Source of the DNA: Petaurus breviceps papuanus
Taxonomy: Eukaryota > Chordata > Mammalia > Diprotodontia > Petauridae
DNA: 64,000 bases
Assembly: GCA_028583685.1 (NCBI GenBank)
Contig: JAMXIF010000031.1
Span: forward strand, 149,353 to 213,352
Reading direction: 5' to 3'
Within the stretch, counting starts at the first letter, position 1; every line of letters begins with the position of its first letter. A program made the translations under genes and the position numbers. The notes under the pieces are model-generated. The model did not search any database and had not been told where the DNA came from. It worked only from the letters and a program-made list of their open reading frames with translations. Below are positions 11,101 through 23,700 of the stretch, piece by piece.

Positions 11101-12735
11101 GGCTAGTAAGTGTTAAGTGTCTGAGGCTGGATTGAACTCAGGTCCTCTTGACTCCAGGGCTGATGCTCTATTCACTGTGCCACCTAGCCACCCAGAGGAT
11201 CATTGTTGACTTAGAAAACCACAAATTATGTTGTATTCTCTTTTTATTTATTTTGCTACACATTTCCCACTCATATTTTAATATGGTTCAATGACCTCTG
11301 CCTTAGCAGTCTACATTTGAGACCATTGCAATAAACTGTTATTTATTTCAGCTTTTGCTCTATTTCTTGCAATTGAAGGATGACACACACCTAAATGTCC
11401 TCCAAACCCTGAAATGCCTTTATTGTACTAACACTCCAGAAAAGAATATATAAAAGTATTCCCATGTTTCCTTTCTCAAGACTATGGAATAAAGGGAGCT
11501 TTTGAGGAAGAGGTCAAAAGTTGAAGGATCAGACCAGAATGTATCCATATAAGTCTAGGAGAAGGTTTTGAAACCAGATAATTTAGATTATATATATATA
11601 AATGTGCTGACAGAAAAGACAAGGTTAGGCAAATATGTATTTGTAAGAAATGACCTTAGTGTTTTCAAGTGTTGAGACAGGTTTTCTCTGACTCTCCTGT
11701 AGGTAAAAAGTCTAAATCATTTGCTGTTTGGATGACTTATAGGGAACTCTTTAAAGCCAGAGCTCTTTTAATACTTTTTTTGTCTAGAGTTCATTGGTAT
11801 TAAAATTTCACTTTTTTGTTTGTTTATTTCTGTTCTTTTCCTCTACAGTAGATGGAATTATGATCAAACAGGAGATGAAGTACCATCAAGAAAGTCCTGA
11901 AGACTTACCTGGAGAGTTTTCTGGTAGTGTTGAACAGCATACTTTACTAATCCCTGAGCAGGCTGCACCCTGGGATGGTCAGGGTAACTCTATCCTTTTG
12001 GAGACTGACCCAGAAGTTGTTAAACTGGAAGAAGCTATTGAGTGTAACCAAGACCGAAGTGATTCAAAAACATTGGGCTTTCATCGGAAGCGGAAATCTA
12101 CTGGTCAAGCCCGATCAGGTCAGGAGTGCAGACAGGGCATGAGGTTGAAAAGGAGTCTGGCCCACCCACGGAGCCCTCCAGCCACGGGTTCGTATGAGTG
12201 CTCTGAGTGTGATGTCAGTTTCCGATACAAGCAGCAACTGTCTGTTCATATGAGGACCCACCCAGGTTGGGGGTCTTTTGGGGATCCGGAACCTGAGGAG
12301 AATCTACGGCCCAGGCCCCAACTCAAACCTCAGGCCAAGAAGGTGAAACCACACCGGTGTGAGGAGTGTCTGAGAAGTTTTAGCTGTAAGGCAAGCCTTG
12401 TGACCCACCAGCGGTGCCACTTGCAGGAAGGCTCAAGTGTGGGCCAGCGAGTCCAGGAGAGGTTCTCACCCAACAGCCTGGTTGCACTACCAGGCCACAT
12501 CCCTTGGAGGAAGAGCCGCAGCTCACTTATCTGTGGATACTGTGGCAAGAGCTTCAGCCATCCTTCTGACCTGGTGCGACATCAGCGCATCCACACAGGT
12601 GAACGGCCCTACAGCTGTGCACAGTGTGAAAAGAGTTTTGTCCAGAAGCAGCACCTATTACAGCACCAGAAGATCCACCAGAGAGAACGGGGTGGGCTGG
12701 CCCTGGAACCTGGAGGGAATGATGGGCTGCTCTAA
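4791..12735 (+). CDS. ZNF212: ZNF212 ortholog, DUF3669-KRAB-C2H2 zinc finger gene (exons 2-5; exon 1 lies upstream of the window)
   Basis: Probable nuclear DNA-binding transcription regulator. Coding exons: 4791-5180, 5335-5461, 6994-7089 and 11849-12735. All have AG/GT borders and compatible phases (0, 1, 1), and the stop is TAA. They give 499 residues. With the 8-residue first exon seen in the two paralogs the total would be about 507, against 495 as I recall for human ZNF212. Order (numbering includes those 8 residues): DUF3669/HUB coiled coil ~35-138, KRAB-A ~139-180, acidic hinge, IKQE motif ~218-221, C2H2 fingers at ~328-349, 381-403, 439-461 and 467-489. Only the last two fingers are in tandem, joined by a TGERPY linker. 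The hinge (MIKQE...DLPGEFS) and the C-terminus ([13 protein letters not shown], ending NDGLL) match human ZNF212 closely from memory. No exon 1 or CpG island is visible in 1-4790, so the promoter must be further upstream. Confidence 0.9.
5335..5461 (+). CDS. ZNF212: ZNF212 exon 3, divergent KRAB-A box
   Basis: This 127-bp exon begins [20 protein letters not shown] and ends in VSL with one spare base, the standard KRAB-A exon phase. The DV pair of the consensus is DG and the MLE triplet is MKS. Both changes are expected to weaken TRIM28/KAP1 binding. The divergence matches what I recall of human ZNF212 (ENDGVCF), so it is old. Confidence 0.9.
6745..6862 (+). repeat. 3' part of a tRNA-derived marsupial SINE
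   Basis: The sequence aaatgaactggagaagaaaa, then tcaagaaaactcccaaaggg and agagtcagacacaactgaaa, is the 3' half of the SINE seen complete at 59628-59873. Confidence 0.7.
6994..7089 (+). CDS. ZNF212: ZNF212 exon 4, acidic hinge
   Basis: This 96-bp exon lies between ttcttag and gtgagt. It encodes [15 protein letters not shown] and a run rich in Glu, Gly and Asp. It corresponds to the YAISKPD exon of the two paralogs, with the start of that motif changed to CAITNPE. No known domain is seen. Confidence 0.85.
7660..7850 (-). repeat. Short L1 3' fragment
   Basis: The order tactctcctagttctgctca, tcagttcatgtaagtttttc, tttcttatagcacagcacat is the same L1 3' segment found at 38740-38880. Confidence 0.6.
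8215..8238 (+). other. G-rich tract, possible G-quadruplex
   Basis: Five runs of three or more G separated by 1-2 bases lie in intron 4 of ZNF212. It is not near an exon and no function is assigned. Confidence 0.4.
8870..10640 (-). repeat. L2/CR1-like LINE remnant, interrupted
   Basis: Read on the - strand, 9740-10040 gives reverse-transcriptase C-terminal text such as [20 protein letters not shown]. The stretch 10360-10640 gives a related upstream segment, and 8870-9090 the downstream part. It is the same family as the copies at 43560-45110 (+) and 48250-51030 (-). Bases about 9095-9735 do not fit the element and look inserted. It lies in ZNF212 intron 4. Confidence 0.6.
11029..11197 (-). 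repeat. Marsupial tRNA-derived SINE (WSINE1/MAR1-like)
   Basis: The reverse-complement body has ggggttaagtgacttgccca, tgaactcaggtcctcttgac and ctattcactgtgccacctag, with an A/T-rich tail at the left. It sits 650 bp upstream of ZNF212 exon 5. Confidence 0.85.
11849..12735 (+). CDS. ZNF212: ZNF212 exon 5, IKQE hinge and four C2H2 fingers
   Basis: The exon begins after ctctacag and runs to TAA. The fingers lie at about 12193-12258, 12352-12420, 12526-12594 and 12610-12678, each with both Cys and both His. The IKQE motif sits at the start of this exon. In the two paralogs it is on its own short exon, so an intron has been lost here or gained there. Confidence 0.92.
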
Positions 12736-14040
12736 GGATGCCGGCCCCTCATCTATCCCTGGGGCAAGGGGGGCCGGCGTAAGCCCCCTGGAAAGTCACT
12801 GTGCAGGGGTGAGGCACCTCTCAACTAGATCCTGCCTTAGGGCAGGGTGAGCTCAGCCACCCCCCTACCTTCTTCCCTCCTTTCTGCGACCAAGCACTAG
12901 ACTGAGCCCGAATTCTTCCCTAAAAACCATGCTGAGATGGGGTAGGTAGCCTAAGAGTCAGGCTTCCTTACCCTGCCTTCCACCTGCTGATGAGTCAGCC
13001 ATTCTTTGGAATCCTTTGTGCCTCTTGTTTTTCACATTACCCCAGGGCTTGGGGGTTGGAGTGATCTAAGGTCTGCCACCTGGTGGGGACTTCTGTTATG
13101 TTGCCAGGCCCAAGTAGTATTCTTCAAAAGAATCCCAGAATGGAAATTCCCACAGATGCCCCTTCTGCCCCTCTAGGTGACCTGTGATCACCTCCAAGGC
13201 CTGTTGTGGGGTGTTTTGTAACTGCCCCTGAGGGAGTGGGGCCAGAGGTATTAGCAATCCTGTGGCAGGAAGTTGGGAAGCACAATATTGCATTTCTTTA
13301 AAAAAAAAAAAGTTATATTTGGTGTAACATGTAGGATGATTAACTTAAATGAGCCACTTTCCTTTCTCTGCTGATATCAGTCTTGAACTCAGTTTGAGGA
13401 TTTTTTCATTTAATTTTTAAAACCAGGATTTCTGACAGTTTTTTTAAATTCTAAAAGAAGTGATTGTTCCTAACAATGGAACTGGGCCCACCCTCTAGGA
13501 GGGAATAAAGGATATGAGGTTTCTTTAGTGTTGCCTTCACTGTGGACAAATCAGGGAGCAAAGGATATGTTTCTGGTATCCGTCTGACTAGCTCCTGGAA
13601 GTCATAAGTAGAATGTCTTTGTCTATAGAGGATCAAGGGGAAGAGAGAAAAATGGCTAAAGTCATGAAGCCCCTGCAGAGATTGTGAAGGCAAACTTTGA
13701 GCCCTTTCACTGGAATGAGTGTAGAATCTGGTTACAGGGCTTCACTTGTGAGCAAGGAACTGGGCCTATTTCTTCTGTATGTATGTATGTATGACCTTAG
13801 TTGCTCTATGAGGGTCTGTGGCCTTGGTTTATCAGGGTTTTTCAGGTTTTGGAATTGACTGTGGGTCTTAGTTTCAAAGAGACAATGAAGGGAAGTATTC
13901 AGTTCCTTACCTCTGAAGCCACTGCCAAATGCTCATTACTATTACTGATGTCTCTGGTGGAAAAAGAGGGAAAGCATTCCTGGGACAGACAGGAATTCCT
14001 CATTGTGCTCTGCATAGAATAAAACTGCTAACTAGCAAAA
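12736..14040 (+). other. ZNF212: ZNF212 3' UTR
   Basis: This stretch follows the TAA stop. It includes a CG-containing start, a poly(A) run near 13300 and a short TATG repeat at 13778-13793, and ends at a canonical poly(A) signal. No further coding exon is seen. Confidence 0.6.
14019..14024 (+). terminator. Poly(A) signal AATAAA, likely for ZNF212
   Basis: A canonical hexamer lies about 1.28 kb after the stop and is followed within 40 bases by a GT-rich stretch (tctggtgttttcctcctg). I noticed no better AATAAA between the stop and this site. Confidence 0.65.
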
Positions 14041-14649
14041 AGTCCTTATCTGGTGTTTTCCTCCTGTCAAAAATAGCTTTCCTAGTTTTGAGGAGCTGAA
14101 GTGAGAAGAGGCAGCCTTACTTGGGGTGTTAAAAGGAAACTGGCCAAGAAACTTGCACTTAAGGCTCTGTGGATTCAGTAACTGCCATTGCGTTTAAATC
14201 CAGGTCAGCTACATGACAGAGGTTTGTCCTTCCATAGAACTAAACTTCCTGATGTTTGTAAGAACAATCCATGTATTCTCAATTTTATGTCCTTTCCCTA
14301 AACTCCTTCCTTAAAAACATTAGTCCTCACAGGATTGGACTCATTTTTTGAACATTTGTTTTATAAATAGGAGAATGATAGGACTTCCTCTGAACTATTG
14401 CTTACTTGAACAAAGGAACTTTAATATTTGGCAAATTTGGTGATAACTAGTATTATTACCATGAGAAACTCTTACAAGTTCTTAGTTCAACTTTAGCTTT
14501 GATAGTTTCATTTGTAATTAAAGTTAGTAAAATCTGCCTGATCAGGTCACCACAGTTCAGTGTCTCATCTTCAGTTTCTTGATGTCACAACTTTGACTTT
14601 TAACTTAAGAGGAGCAATGATGAACTGATGAATTCTAACCACATTCACA

Positions 14650-15400
14650 CGAGTTATACAACAATGAAAATTTATTAAATTGCAGTTGGGAGATAGACCT
14701 GGCCTGAGATCCATTCCTGGACAACTCAGGAGATTAAATAAACATTCAGAAAGTTTATTGAGCATAATATTAAAGCAAGGGAAGTTGGATGTTCCTAACG
14801 GATATTGCCATCAAGCTATGAGCCAAGGCAAACGCTTCACATTTGGAACCTTCTCCTTGAGCTCATATATCAGTGCAGTCAGTTGATGTATCAGGGTGGT
14901 TCCAGGTCACTGATGGACAGATAATTAGCTGAACACAGTAATGTATGTTTAACTTCATTTTCAAAACTTCATAGAAATTGAAAGGGAAGTAATTTGAAAA
15001 GAGAACTGTAGAATGAGCCATTTTAAAATTACCTTCTCTCAAAAAATTGCTCACATAATGAGATCTAAGTCCTCAAACATTGAATAAAATATTTTATTTT
15101 GTTGAATCTTGCAAATTTTGAGCTTCTTAGTGAGCAACAGAGTTCACTGAAGAAACCATAGCTGACCTGAGGCATAGAACTGGGGTTTAGAGCACCATGG
15201 ATTCGTGGAAGCAGTATAGCGATAAATAGGCATGTTGGGCAGGAGACAAGGCACCACATTCCAACTGTGGTTGCTGATTATAGGGATGTTTAATAACTAT
15301 TTCAACACTAAAGAAACCTCATAGTAGAAAATTGTGTTTGGTATTTGAATAGGTACTATTAACTGATGTTTCCAGAGGAACCTGTCAACCACCTGACCTT
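14650..15400. other. Intergenic, nothing recognised
   Basis: This is AT-rich sequence between ZNF212 and ZNF783 with short open frames on both strands and no convincing gene. Parts may be LINE debris too old to classify by eye. Confidence 0.4.
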
Positions 15401-17950
15401 ACTACCTTATATATTTGAGGAACTTGCTTGGTTATCCCAGAAGAGTGCTTAGCTTAATAAAGACTGATGATATTCATCAGGAGACTATTGGCTGCTGCTA
15501 TATAGATAATGTAGGTAGATGGTGGACTGCAAGTAAATTAACATTGCAGAACCTTGGTATCTTAAGATGAGTCATTGCCTCTTGGATCACTAGAATATGA
15601 GTGTGGCAGTAAGATGCCTCAGCCTTCCTAACCTAATTGGCTGAAATAGTGGTGTCAGCTGCAGCAAGAGGAGCAGAGATGTATGAGAAGGTTGCTGAAG
15701 AGATTGATATCTGATATATGGCCAACAATTAAAAAGTATACATTGTATACTGTGGGGATACAGAAGTGGTGGCACTTGTTGGGTGTTTATCAAAGAGCTC
15801 ATCCTGAAGCTGATGTAGTGTTGGCATTCAAAAAGCAAAAAAAACACAGGCCACTGCAGAATTTCCCCAGCATGTTTTGGGAATAGCATGGGGCAGTACC
15901 AGTGAGAAGCAGAGCAAGACCTTTTCTCTTGAAGAGAGCTTTGCCATCAATTCTGTCATATGGTAAACTGATGGTCTAAAGGATATAGTTATGACAATCT
16001 TGTTTCATTGTTACTCCATTCATGTACTACTTCTGAAGAATTCAGAATCTTGTTGCTTCTAATGCAGAGGGTAGAGAAATTGAGAAATTCTATGAAGAAT
16101 TTGACAACCCTCTAGACTGAATCACTATAAACCTTGATGTTTGGTGACTTCTGTGCCAAAAGGTATGCACAGAGGAAGGACATAGAGTAGGGAAGTTGGT
16201 TTCATTAGTATAGGCAACTCCTAGGTGAGGAAACGTCCTCTGCCAATTCAGGGTCAACACCTTGTAACATAGAGCTTTAGAAAGTTGCCTAGAGTTCTCA
16301 GATGTCCAGCGACTCACCCAAGGTCATACAGACCAAATCAAATGCTTCTTAGCTTCAAGGCCAACTTGAAATATATATTGAATGGTATGGATCAAAAGTA
16401 AGGAAATAGGTCAAACCTTTAGTGACCCCACAGAAGCGTCAAACCTTTACATTGCAAGTATTTCCTTTTATAAAAGAAATGGGAAATACATACGATCAAA
16501 ATGATCAAAAATGAAATCATCTATATTTTAAGAGAGAAAATAACATGAGTGATATAGGAATCATTCCTAAATCAACTATATGCAGTTAGATCACTGACTT
16601 GTTAGAGCAAAAATCAAAATTAGGGGAATAAATATTCAGTTTGGAGTATCTGGAAGAAAGAAAATGTGAAAAATGGCATACAATTAAAATAGCAACCTTA
16701 CCTATTTTATACAAATTATTGATGCCAGGATATGGATAGAGAAAGGGACATAAAGCTTGATTATAACAGTTTTATGCAGGTATTTAACTGATAGAAATAA
16801 TTTACTGTGAAGAAGAAACCGAAAGGGCCTAGAAACTGCATCAGCCAGTAAATAAATATGATTTGATCTGGTCAAGTAAAGCATCAAGGACAATACTAAT
16901 TAAGAATTACAGATCATATTCAAAATCTTACAGAAAAAAAAAATGGGTTTGTGGAAGATCGAGAAGTATCACCATATGACAATGTAAAGTAATTTGCCGA
17001 AAGACCTAAGCAAAGTCATCTGAAGGCATTTAAAAATGAAGCAGAAAGGACAGCAAACATTGCAAAATTGCTAAAGTTCTGCAAAGATTTTTATAGCAAA
17101 CTTTACTGTCAAGAATACCTGACCTACCACATTTGGATTCAGTATAGTTCTTGATGGCCTGATGGAGGAAGTGGAAATGGCACTGAAGTGAACAGAAAAG
17201 ACATTTGGATTGTACCAAGAGGAATTATATGCTTGGGGTGACCTAATTTTGAGGGTACTAAGGAATCAATTCTCAAGGTTTATGAAAGGAGAGGAAACTA
17301 TAGGCACAAAAAAAAAATCTCAAAAGCAACCAAGACGATCTCAAAAATAGATTCCAATCCATATGCCTACTTTCCCATATATACAGATTTTTATCATCCT
17401 TAACACATTGAGGGAGTCCTTCATCAGCTTAAGGGAACAGACATATTTTAAGCAATAAGCCACTTTCAGATATTGCCTGAAAGGCATGAAAGATACATCT
17501 TCCTATCATACTTACTGATCATTGGCCATAAAAATAATTTGATTTTATTAGGCAAAACATTGTCATAAAGGCTCTTCTCCAAAAAGTCTCCTGTAATACT
17601 GAAATCATAAGAAATCTTGGAAGATCTGAAGACAAGAGAATTTTGTTCAGTGGCCCTCAAATTATTGGTGGCAAGTGGAGTATAAAATGGATGTGTATAC
17701 ATGCCAAAGGTTAACTGAGATTTTCTAGAAGTTCTCTATAAATAGTGAGGCCCTCCAGTATTCCTGTTTGTGGATGACATGTTTACTGCGTCAAGCGCTG
17801 GAATATTGCAGACTCCTAAATGAGATCTGTAACTCCAACCTTTTCCCTTGGAACAAAGTTTCTGGTGGTGGTGTATAGTTTTAAGTCAAGGAATATTACT
17901 CTGAAGAACTGAAGCTAATATTCATCCACAGGCTTTGCAGAATTGCATTT
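15400..17950 (+). repeat. Very old RTE-like LINE remnant
   Basis: Scattered + strand motifs occur in the right order for a LINE. At about 16080-16165 are FYEEFD and FGDFCAKR, matching FYEEL...GDFNAKVG of RTE/BovB-type endonucleases. At 17761-17800 is FLFVDDMFTASSAG, matching the FADD/FVDD active site of reverse transcriptase. The frame is broken many times. The RTE assignment rests on the endonuclease text and is tentative. Confidence 0.5.
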
Positions 17951-18249
17951 TGGGCATTAGCCTAGCAACACATTACAAATAAGAAATTATTCATGAAAAG
18001 TGGTGTAAGGAATGTCAGAAAAATACATTATTGGAAAAGTTAAGAGGTGGATGTAAAGATTGAGGGATAGCACACATACTCTACCATCCATTGTAAGGAA
18101 AGTGTGAGGAAGGCCATCAGCATGTTGGGTGGGAGCAAAACAGTGGCAAAAACAACCATCCTGTGACATTCTGTCGTTGTTACATGAGCATGGCAGAGAG
18201 CCCTCGTTTATAGGATATTGGGGTGACTTAGGAACCAGAACCAAGTCTT

Positions 18250-19470
18250 TTTCTAATTAAAGTCCAGCTTAGAGTCAAAATAGCACAGTGAGAAAGGCCT
18301 CAAAACAGATTGTTTCCTGGCTTCTAGTGGCTAAAAGTTTGGGGGATCTTGGTCACTTTGGTGCCCTGGTCTTAGGAGCAAGAAGAGAGCTTCAAGGGTT
18401 CCTTTGAGAGTGATGTAAATGTTTAGAAAAGGGGGGAGGAGGAGTTAAGATCCAGAACTGGAAGATACTGTTTATTTCTTGTAAAATTGAAAAAGAAAAA
18501 ATTTTCATATTAAAAAGAACTACCAAGTTATACATTTTTGGATATACCAGATAGCATTTTAACAATAACTCAAATTATATGCAATATATTTTTTATTTCC
18601 AACAATATGCAGTAGCTTTTAAAGTCTGTAATGGGTAATTAAAAAAAGATTTCCCCAATTTTCTGGCTCCAAATTAATTTGTGATACTCCTGACCCCCTT
18701 TTGCTTAATATTTAAACTCTTAAAACCATTAGTTCTCAGGATTTCATTCTAAGTAGTTGCAGTGAATCTTAAGTTCTTGGAAGAGAATCTGCTGTTGATC
18801 TTATTTTCCCTAGTGGTCTGTCATTAGGGCATACCCTCCCACCTTCTTTGAGAAGGAGTCGGGTTCACTTGGTTACTGGACAGTGATTTAAGGAAATGAA
18901 GTTGTTACTGCCAAATAGTGATTTTAAAATGATTAAAGGGTGTCCTTTATGAGTGGAACCATAACAATGCATATCACTTTAAAATATCTAGCAGAAGTTG
19001 TGGGAGAGTATGGCGAAGAGTTGTGGGGGTAATGTCTTGTGATCCTCACCATTGGACATGGGAGTTTGAAATACATAATTTATATTTTTAAAATTTTTCA
19101 TGATTGAGAGAATCTTATATGGCTTCAGGGCAACTTTAAAGATACAATTACATGTAAGAATAAAAATGGCCAACCCAATAAACATTTTTTAAGCACCTGC
19201 TTTGTGTAGAACACTGATGTATGTGTGTGTGAATGCAGTGATTTAAAGCCTAGTTTAGACAAGGGTCAGTATTCATGTACCTTACCTCCTAGTTCAGGGA
19301 TAGTTATATGTCAGTTTCTCCTTACTAGATAAGTGGTAAATAAATTAGAATTACAAACTCATGTAGAGTCCAAGGCTGGAAGGGAAGATCAACCTTAGAA
19401 ATAAATCATTTTGAAGACGACAGCAGAGCAGAGATTGTGATTTGCCTAATGTGGCAGTTGGCAGCTTGAC
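18250..19470. other. Intergenic, nothing recognised
   Basis: AT-rich sequence leads up to the ZNF783 CpG island. I see no exon, RNA gene or clear transposon. Confidence 0.4.
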
Positions 19471-19479
19471 TGAGCCTAG

Positions 19480-20700
19480 TTCTAAGCCCTGAGGGTTGGG
19501 CTGACCCCTGCCGCCCTGTTCGATGCCCCTCGGGCTGGACGCCCCCTTTTCTTCACCCATCCAAGTTCACTTTAACCCGACAGGCGCTCCCTAACCCTCT
19601 CCCTCCACCCACGAACGGCCCCAGAGCTGCGCATTCGTCCTAATAGGGTGAATTCAGGTCTGCTGACTCGGACGGACTTGAAGGCTCCACCTGGGTCCGG
19701 CACCTGACAAGGCTGGCTGTGCCCACCCACTGAATCTCCCGATGGGGATAGGGCGGTGATAAGAACGGCCCCAGCCCCTTGGGGCTTACAGCCCCGTGGA
19801 ATGCCCCTCCCCCCTCCCATCAGAACAAAGGCGAGCCCTTTAAAGCCTCCCCGCCGTGACTGCGCGCTTGGTTTGTTCTACGGCGCTGGTTCGGCTTCTT
19901 TGAAGTGTGTTTTTCAAATCCCCTCTGCGTCTCGGCCCGCGGATGCTCTTAAAGCCGGGGCCGGGGGGGAACAAAGCAGCCGTCGTTCCGCAGCTGCGAC
20001 CTTCTGCCTGCGCGTACAGTCCTACGGCCCGCAGGGGGAGCTGTCGGCGCTCCGGGTTGGCTCTTGCGGGGCCCGGCGGCACGTGTCCTGAGGCCCAGGG
20101 CGGGGCTTAGCTGGGAGCACTGGGCGTCTTGGCTCCGGCTCTTTAGTGCAGCCGGTATCGAAAGCTTGGCCCGCGGGCTGGCTCTCGCTCCGCACCCCGG
20201 TAGCAGCGCCTCCCGCCCGGGGCGAGCGGTCCAGGCCGCAGGCAGGCCGGCCCGCGCGGGGCCGCAGAGGACCATGGCGGAGACAGCGCCCGCTCCGGTG
20301 AGCCTGAGGCCGGGAGGCGGAGGCCGGCGGGAGGGAGGCCGGGAGGGAGAACAGCACGGGCGGGGGTCGTCGCGTCCTGGCGCGGGGCTCGGCCCCTTCA
20401 CCCCCCGCGGCCGTGGCCTTCCTCGCGTTTCCGGCCGCGGGTCCAGGCCTGCCAAGCCTGGCTGTGGCCGTGTTGGGGAAGGGGGCGCGCCCCTAGATGG
20501 GTGAGTCCGGGAGACCTGAGCCCAGGTGGGGGCTCGACGCTGCAGCCCCGCCCCGAGAGCGTGAGCGTGCAGACCGCTGAGAAGCGGGGACCCCCCAGAC
20601 CCCCACTGCGGCCAGGCTGTCGCACATCGTGGGGCCTACCCACGATGGTGGCAAAGGAGTAGCCTGTAATCCGGCGTGATTGTGAGTCCGAACTGGGCGG
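19480..20700 (+). promoter_or_regulatory. CpG-rich promoter and 5' UTR of ZNF783
   Basis: There is an abrupt shift from AT-rich sequence to a GC- and CpG-dense block that surrounds the start codon at 20274. It contains GC-box-like runs (gggcggggc near 20100) and CpG-rich 5' UTR. The long open frames on both strands here are products of high GC content. The exact transcription start cannot be set by eye. Confidence 0.8.
20274..20297 (+). CDS. ZNF783: ZNF783 exon 1 (coding part)
   Basis: ATG lies in accATGG (Kozak A at -3, G at +4), codes MAETAPAP and ends at CCG|gtgagc in phase 0. The same 24-nt arrangement is found in gene C at 34556-34579. Confidence 0.88.
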
Positions 20701-23700
20701 CAGGCCACGGAAAACCGACGGCGGCGCCCTGCAGGAGCAGTGGGCGTGAAGTCCGAAGACTTCCGGGTTCATCCTGCCTCGGCCCCTCTACCTAGGTGAT
20801 TGTGGCCAAGTCATTTCTTGTCCCAGGGCCCGCTCTTGTATCAGGAAGGGAGGGCGGGGACCAGATGTTGAAGGTCCCTTGCAGCTGTTAATCTGTGGCT
20901 CCCAGAAAGGATAATGGAGCTGTCTTACAAAGAATTTTGCAGAAGAGCTGGCATAAAGGATGCTCTCTAGGAAAGTCCTTGGCCTCTTGTGTGTCCTAGG
21001 GACCCTTTCCTAGAATAGTATCTTTAAAGACATAAAATACGTGGGATTATAAGGGAAACCAATTAGATTGAAATATAGATATCAGGAAATATTTGTGTAT
21101 GTGTATGTAATATACACATTTTTTTTTTTTTGCTTCTTTGGGGGGCAGTTGGGGTTAAATGACTTGCCCAAAGCCATGTCTGAGGCCGGATTTGAACTCA
21201 GGTGCTCCTGACTCAGGACTGCTGCCACCTAGCATTCTCGTACACATTTTTTTAAAGTATGGGCACCCCAAAAGATGGGCTTGTTCTGTAGAAGCAGTTA
21301 ATTGATAGTTGTTATGCTCCTAGCTTTGTTAGTATCCACCTGACTTCTGAAGAACTCCAGGAAAGCCCCCAGCACTTTGGGAGGGGTCCCAGTGGTAAAT
21401 ATGGAAGGTCAGGGACAAGAATCCCTGGAATCACAGATCCATGAAAGTTTTTAAGTAATTTTAAACTGGGTTAATAATATCTGCTTTTTTCTTCCAGCAC
21501 AATTTTAACAGTGACGCTTTGAGGGAGGAGGGGTGGACAGGTATGAGGTACCAATGATTGAAGTATCTTACCTCAAAACCACACAGCAAATTAGTAACAG
21601 AGTCAGGACTAAGAAACCCATTTTTCTTGACTCTAGTCCATTTTTAAAAATATTAATCATTAGTAGTATTTTCTACTGTTTGAATTTTTATTTGGAGGAA
21701 GAAAAACTAATTTCCTCTTTTACTAATGGAATTTTAATGTTTGACAGTGTCTGGCTTTGGTTGGTAATTAATTTGGGACTTTTGGATTTTGTTTACATCT
21801 TAACTTAATCTTTGTCTTAAACATGTTTTATGGATATCTTCCCTTTTTTTAATCACCTACATTTCTCAAATTCTATCCCAAAGAGCCATCATTTCTTCTA
21901 ATAAAGAAGAAAACAGAAGTTCCATGAAACTAGCCAGTATATCACAAAAGTCAGTCATTGAATAAAATATTCCACACCCCCAACTCTGCAAGCAGATGAG
22001 GGGAAGGTGTCTTCCCCAAATCTCCTTTGGGACCAAGCTTGGTCATTATAATTTCATTGCATTTAGTTTTGATTGTTTAATTATTTGAACATGTATATTG
22101 CTGTAAATTAGAATTGTACATATTATTTTCCTGGTTATATTTACTTTGCATTGGTTCATTTAAGTCTTTATATGCTTTCCTGGGCTCATCATTAAATTCC
22201 AGTGTGTTCATGCACCACAGTTTGTATAGGCATGTTCCAGTTGATGGACATCTGCTTGGTTTTCAGTCCTTTTGCTACCACAAAGAGTGATGCTATAAAT
22301 ATTCTGATACACACATACTTTGGTTTTTTTCCTGTTCTTCAGGTTCAGGATTTTGAGACTTGAAATTATTTTGGCAATAGATATTTTTGGCCTAGATTTT
22401 TTGTAGAGAATTGGTATAGGCTAGAGGATCCTCTATAAAAAAGCCCACTCTACTAATTCTGATTGACAACTGTTTTGTAATTTATGGCCTTCATAAGATC
22501 AGACAGGTGCTGTCAGAAAAGATTGGAGGACAGTGGAGGTGGATATATCTGTTAACATATTGTAATAAAATCTTGTATTCCAATCTGTATTGTAATCTAT
22601 TGTAATAATGTTGTAATAAGCTAATGAGGACCTATGCTAGAGTGGCATAGTATAAAACCCCACAATATCTCCTACAGTGTTGAGAACACAGTGATAGTAA
22701 CTGTGTTATTAGAGTTTAGGGGTTGTTCTTCCCAGGTTTCTTTTTGGATTGGTGGATGACTTTAAAAAACAAAGCAAAATGTATTATCCTAGAATCCTGA
22801 GACCATCTCTAATTCTCTTTGCTAGGCCCTTGATCAGGATGTACAGTCTGGATCCTTGAGAGCTTTGCTGACCTCCCCAGCTCTGCAGATGTCTCCTGAG
22901 AAGGACTCGTGCTTGCACTCCCCAGAGATGACCCTGTGGACTGTGGTGGCTGCAGTTCAAGCTGTGGAAAAAAAGGTGGATTTGTGCCTGGCCCGATTAT
23001 TCACCTTAGAGGGTAGGACAGTGACTGCAGAGAAAAAGCTAGCAGACTGTGAGAGAGTAGCAGTGGAGATTGAAAACCAGCTGGAGGGTAGGTGGGCCAT
23101 AATTGGCACCCTGCTCCAGGAGTATGGGCTACTCCAGAGGAGGCTGGAAAACATGGAGAACCTGCTGAGAAACAGGAACTTCTGGATCCTGCGGCTCCCC
23201 CCAGGCAGCAAAGGCGAAGTTCCCAAGGTAATCTCTTCTAGCCCAGGAGTGGTGGGAGCAGGTGAGACCAAGGCTGCCTGTATGTGTGTGAGAGTGTGTG
23301 ATACTTGTGGTTCTAGGTGCCCCTGACGTTTGATGATGTGGCCGTGTATTTTTCGGAGCAGGAGTGGGGGAAGCTGGAGGAGTGGCAGAAGGAGCTTTAC
23401 AAGCATGTGATGAGGGGCAACTATGAGATGCTGGTCTCCCTGGGTAAGGTACCAGACTTGGTCCCCATTAAAGAGCTTCTAGGGGTCATGGAGTTTGTAG
23501 ATTTGATTTTGATTTTATCTTAGCCCCTTATGCCTTTGGGTACTGACTTGTGGGAGGCCTGGTCTTTATCTTTCCATAGACAGAAGAGTATGCGTGTCAC
23601 TAATGTGTTCCAGGCTGACTTGAAGTGCTTTGTTTTGTTATCTCTTTGGTTGAATCTACCTGCTCTCATCCAGTAGTCAAACTGATTATGTCTTCTTCCT

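Noticed and set aside
19756-20772. Several overlapping frames of 110-168 codons around the ZNF783 start
   Set aside because: Same CpG-island effect. Only the 24-nt MAETAPAP exon is supported by paralogy and a splice donor.
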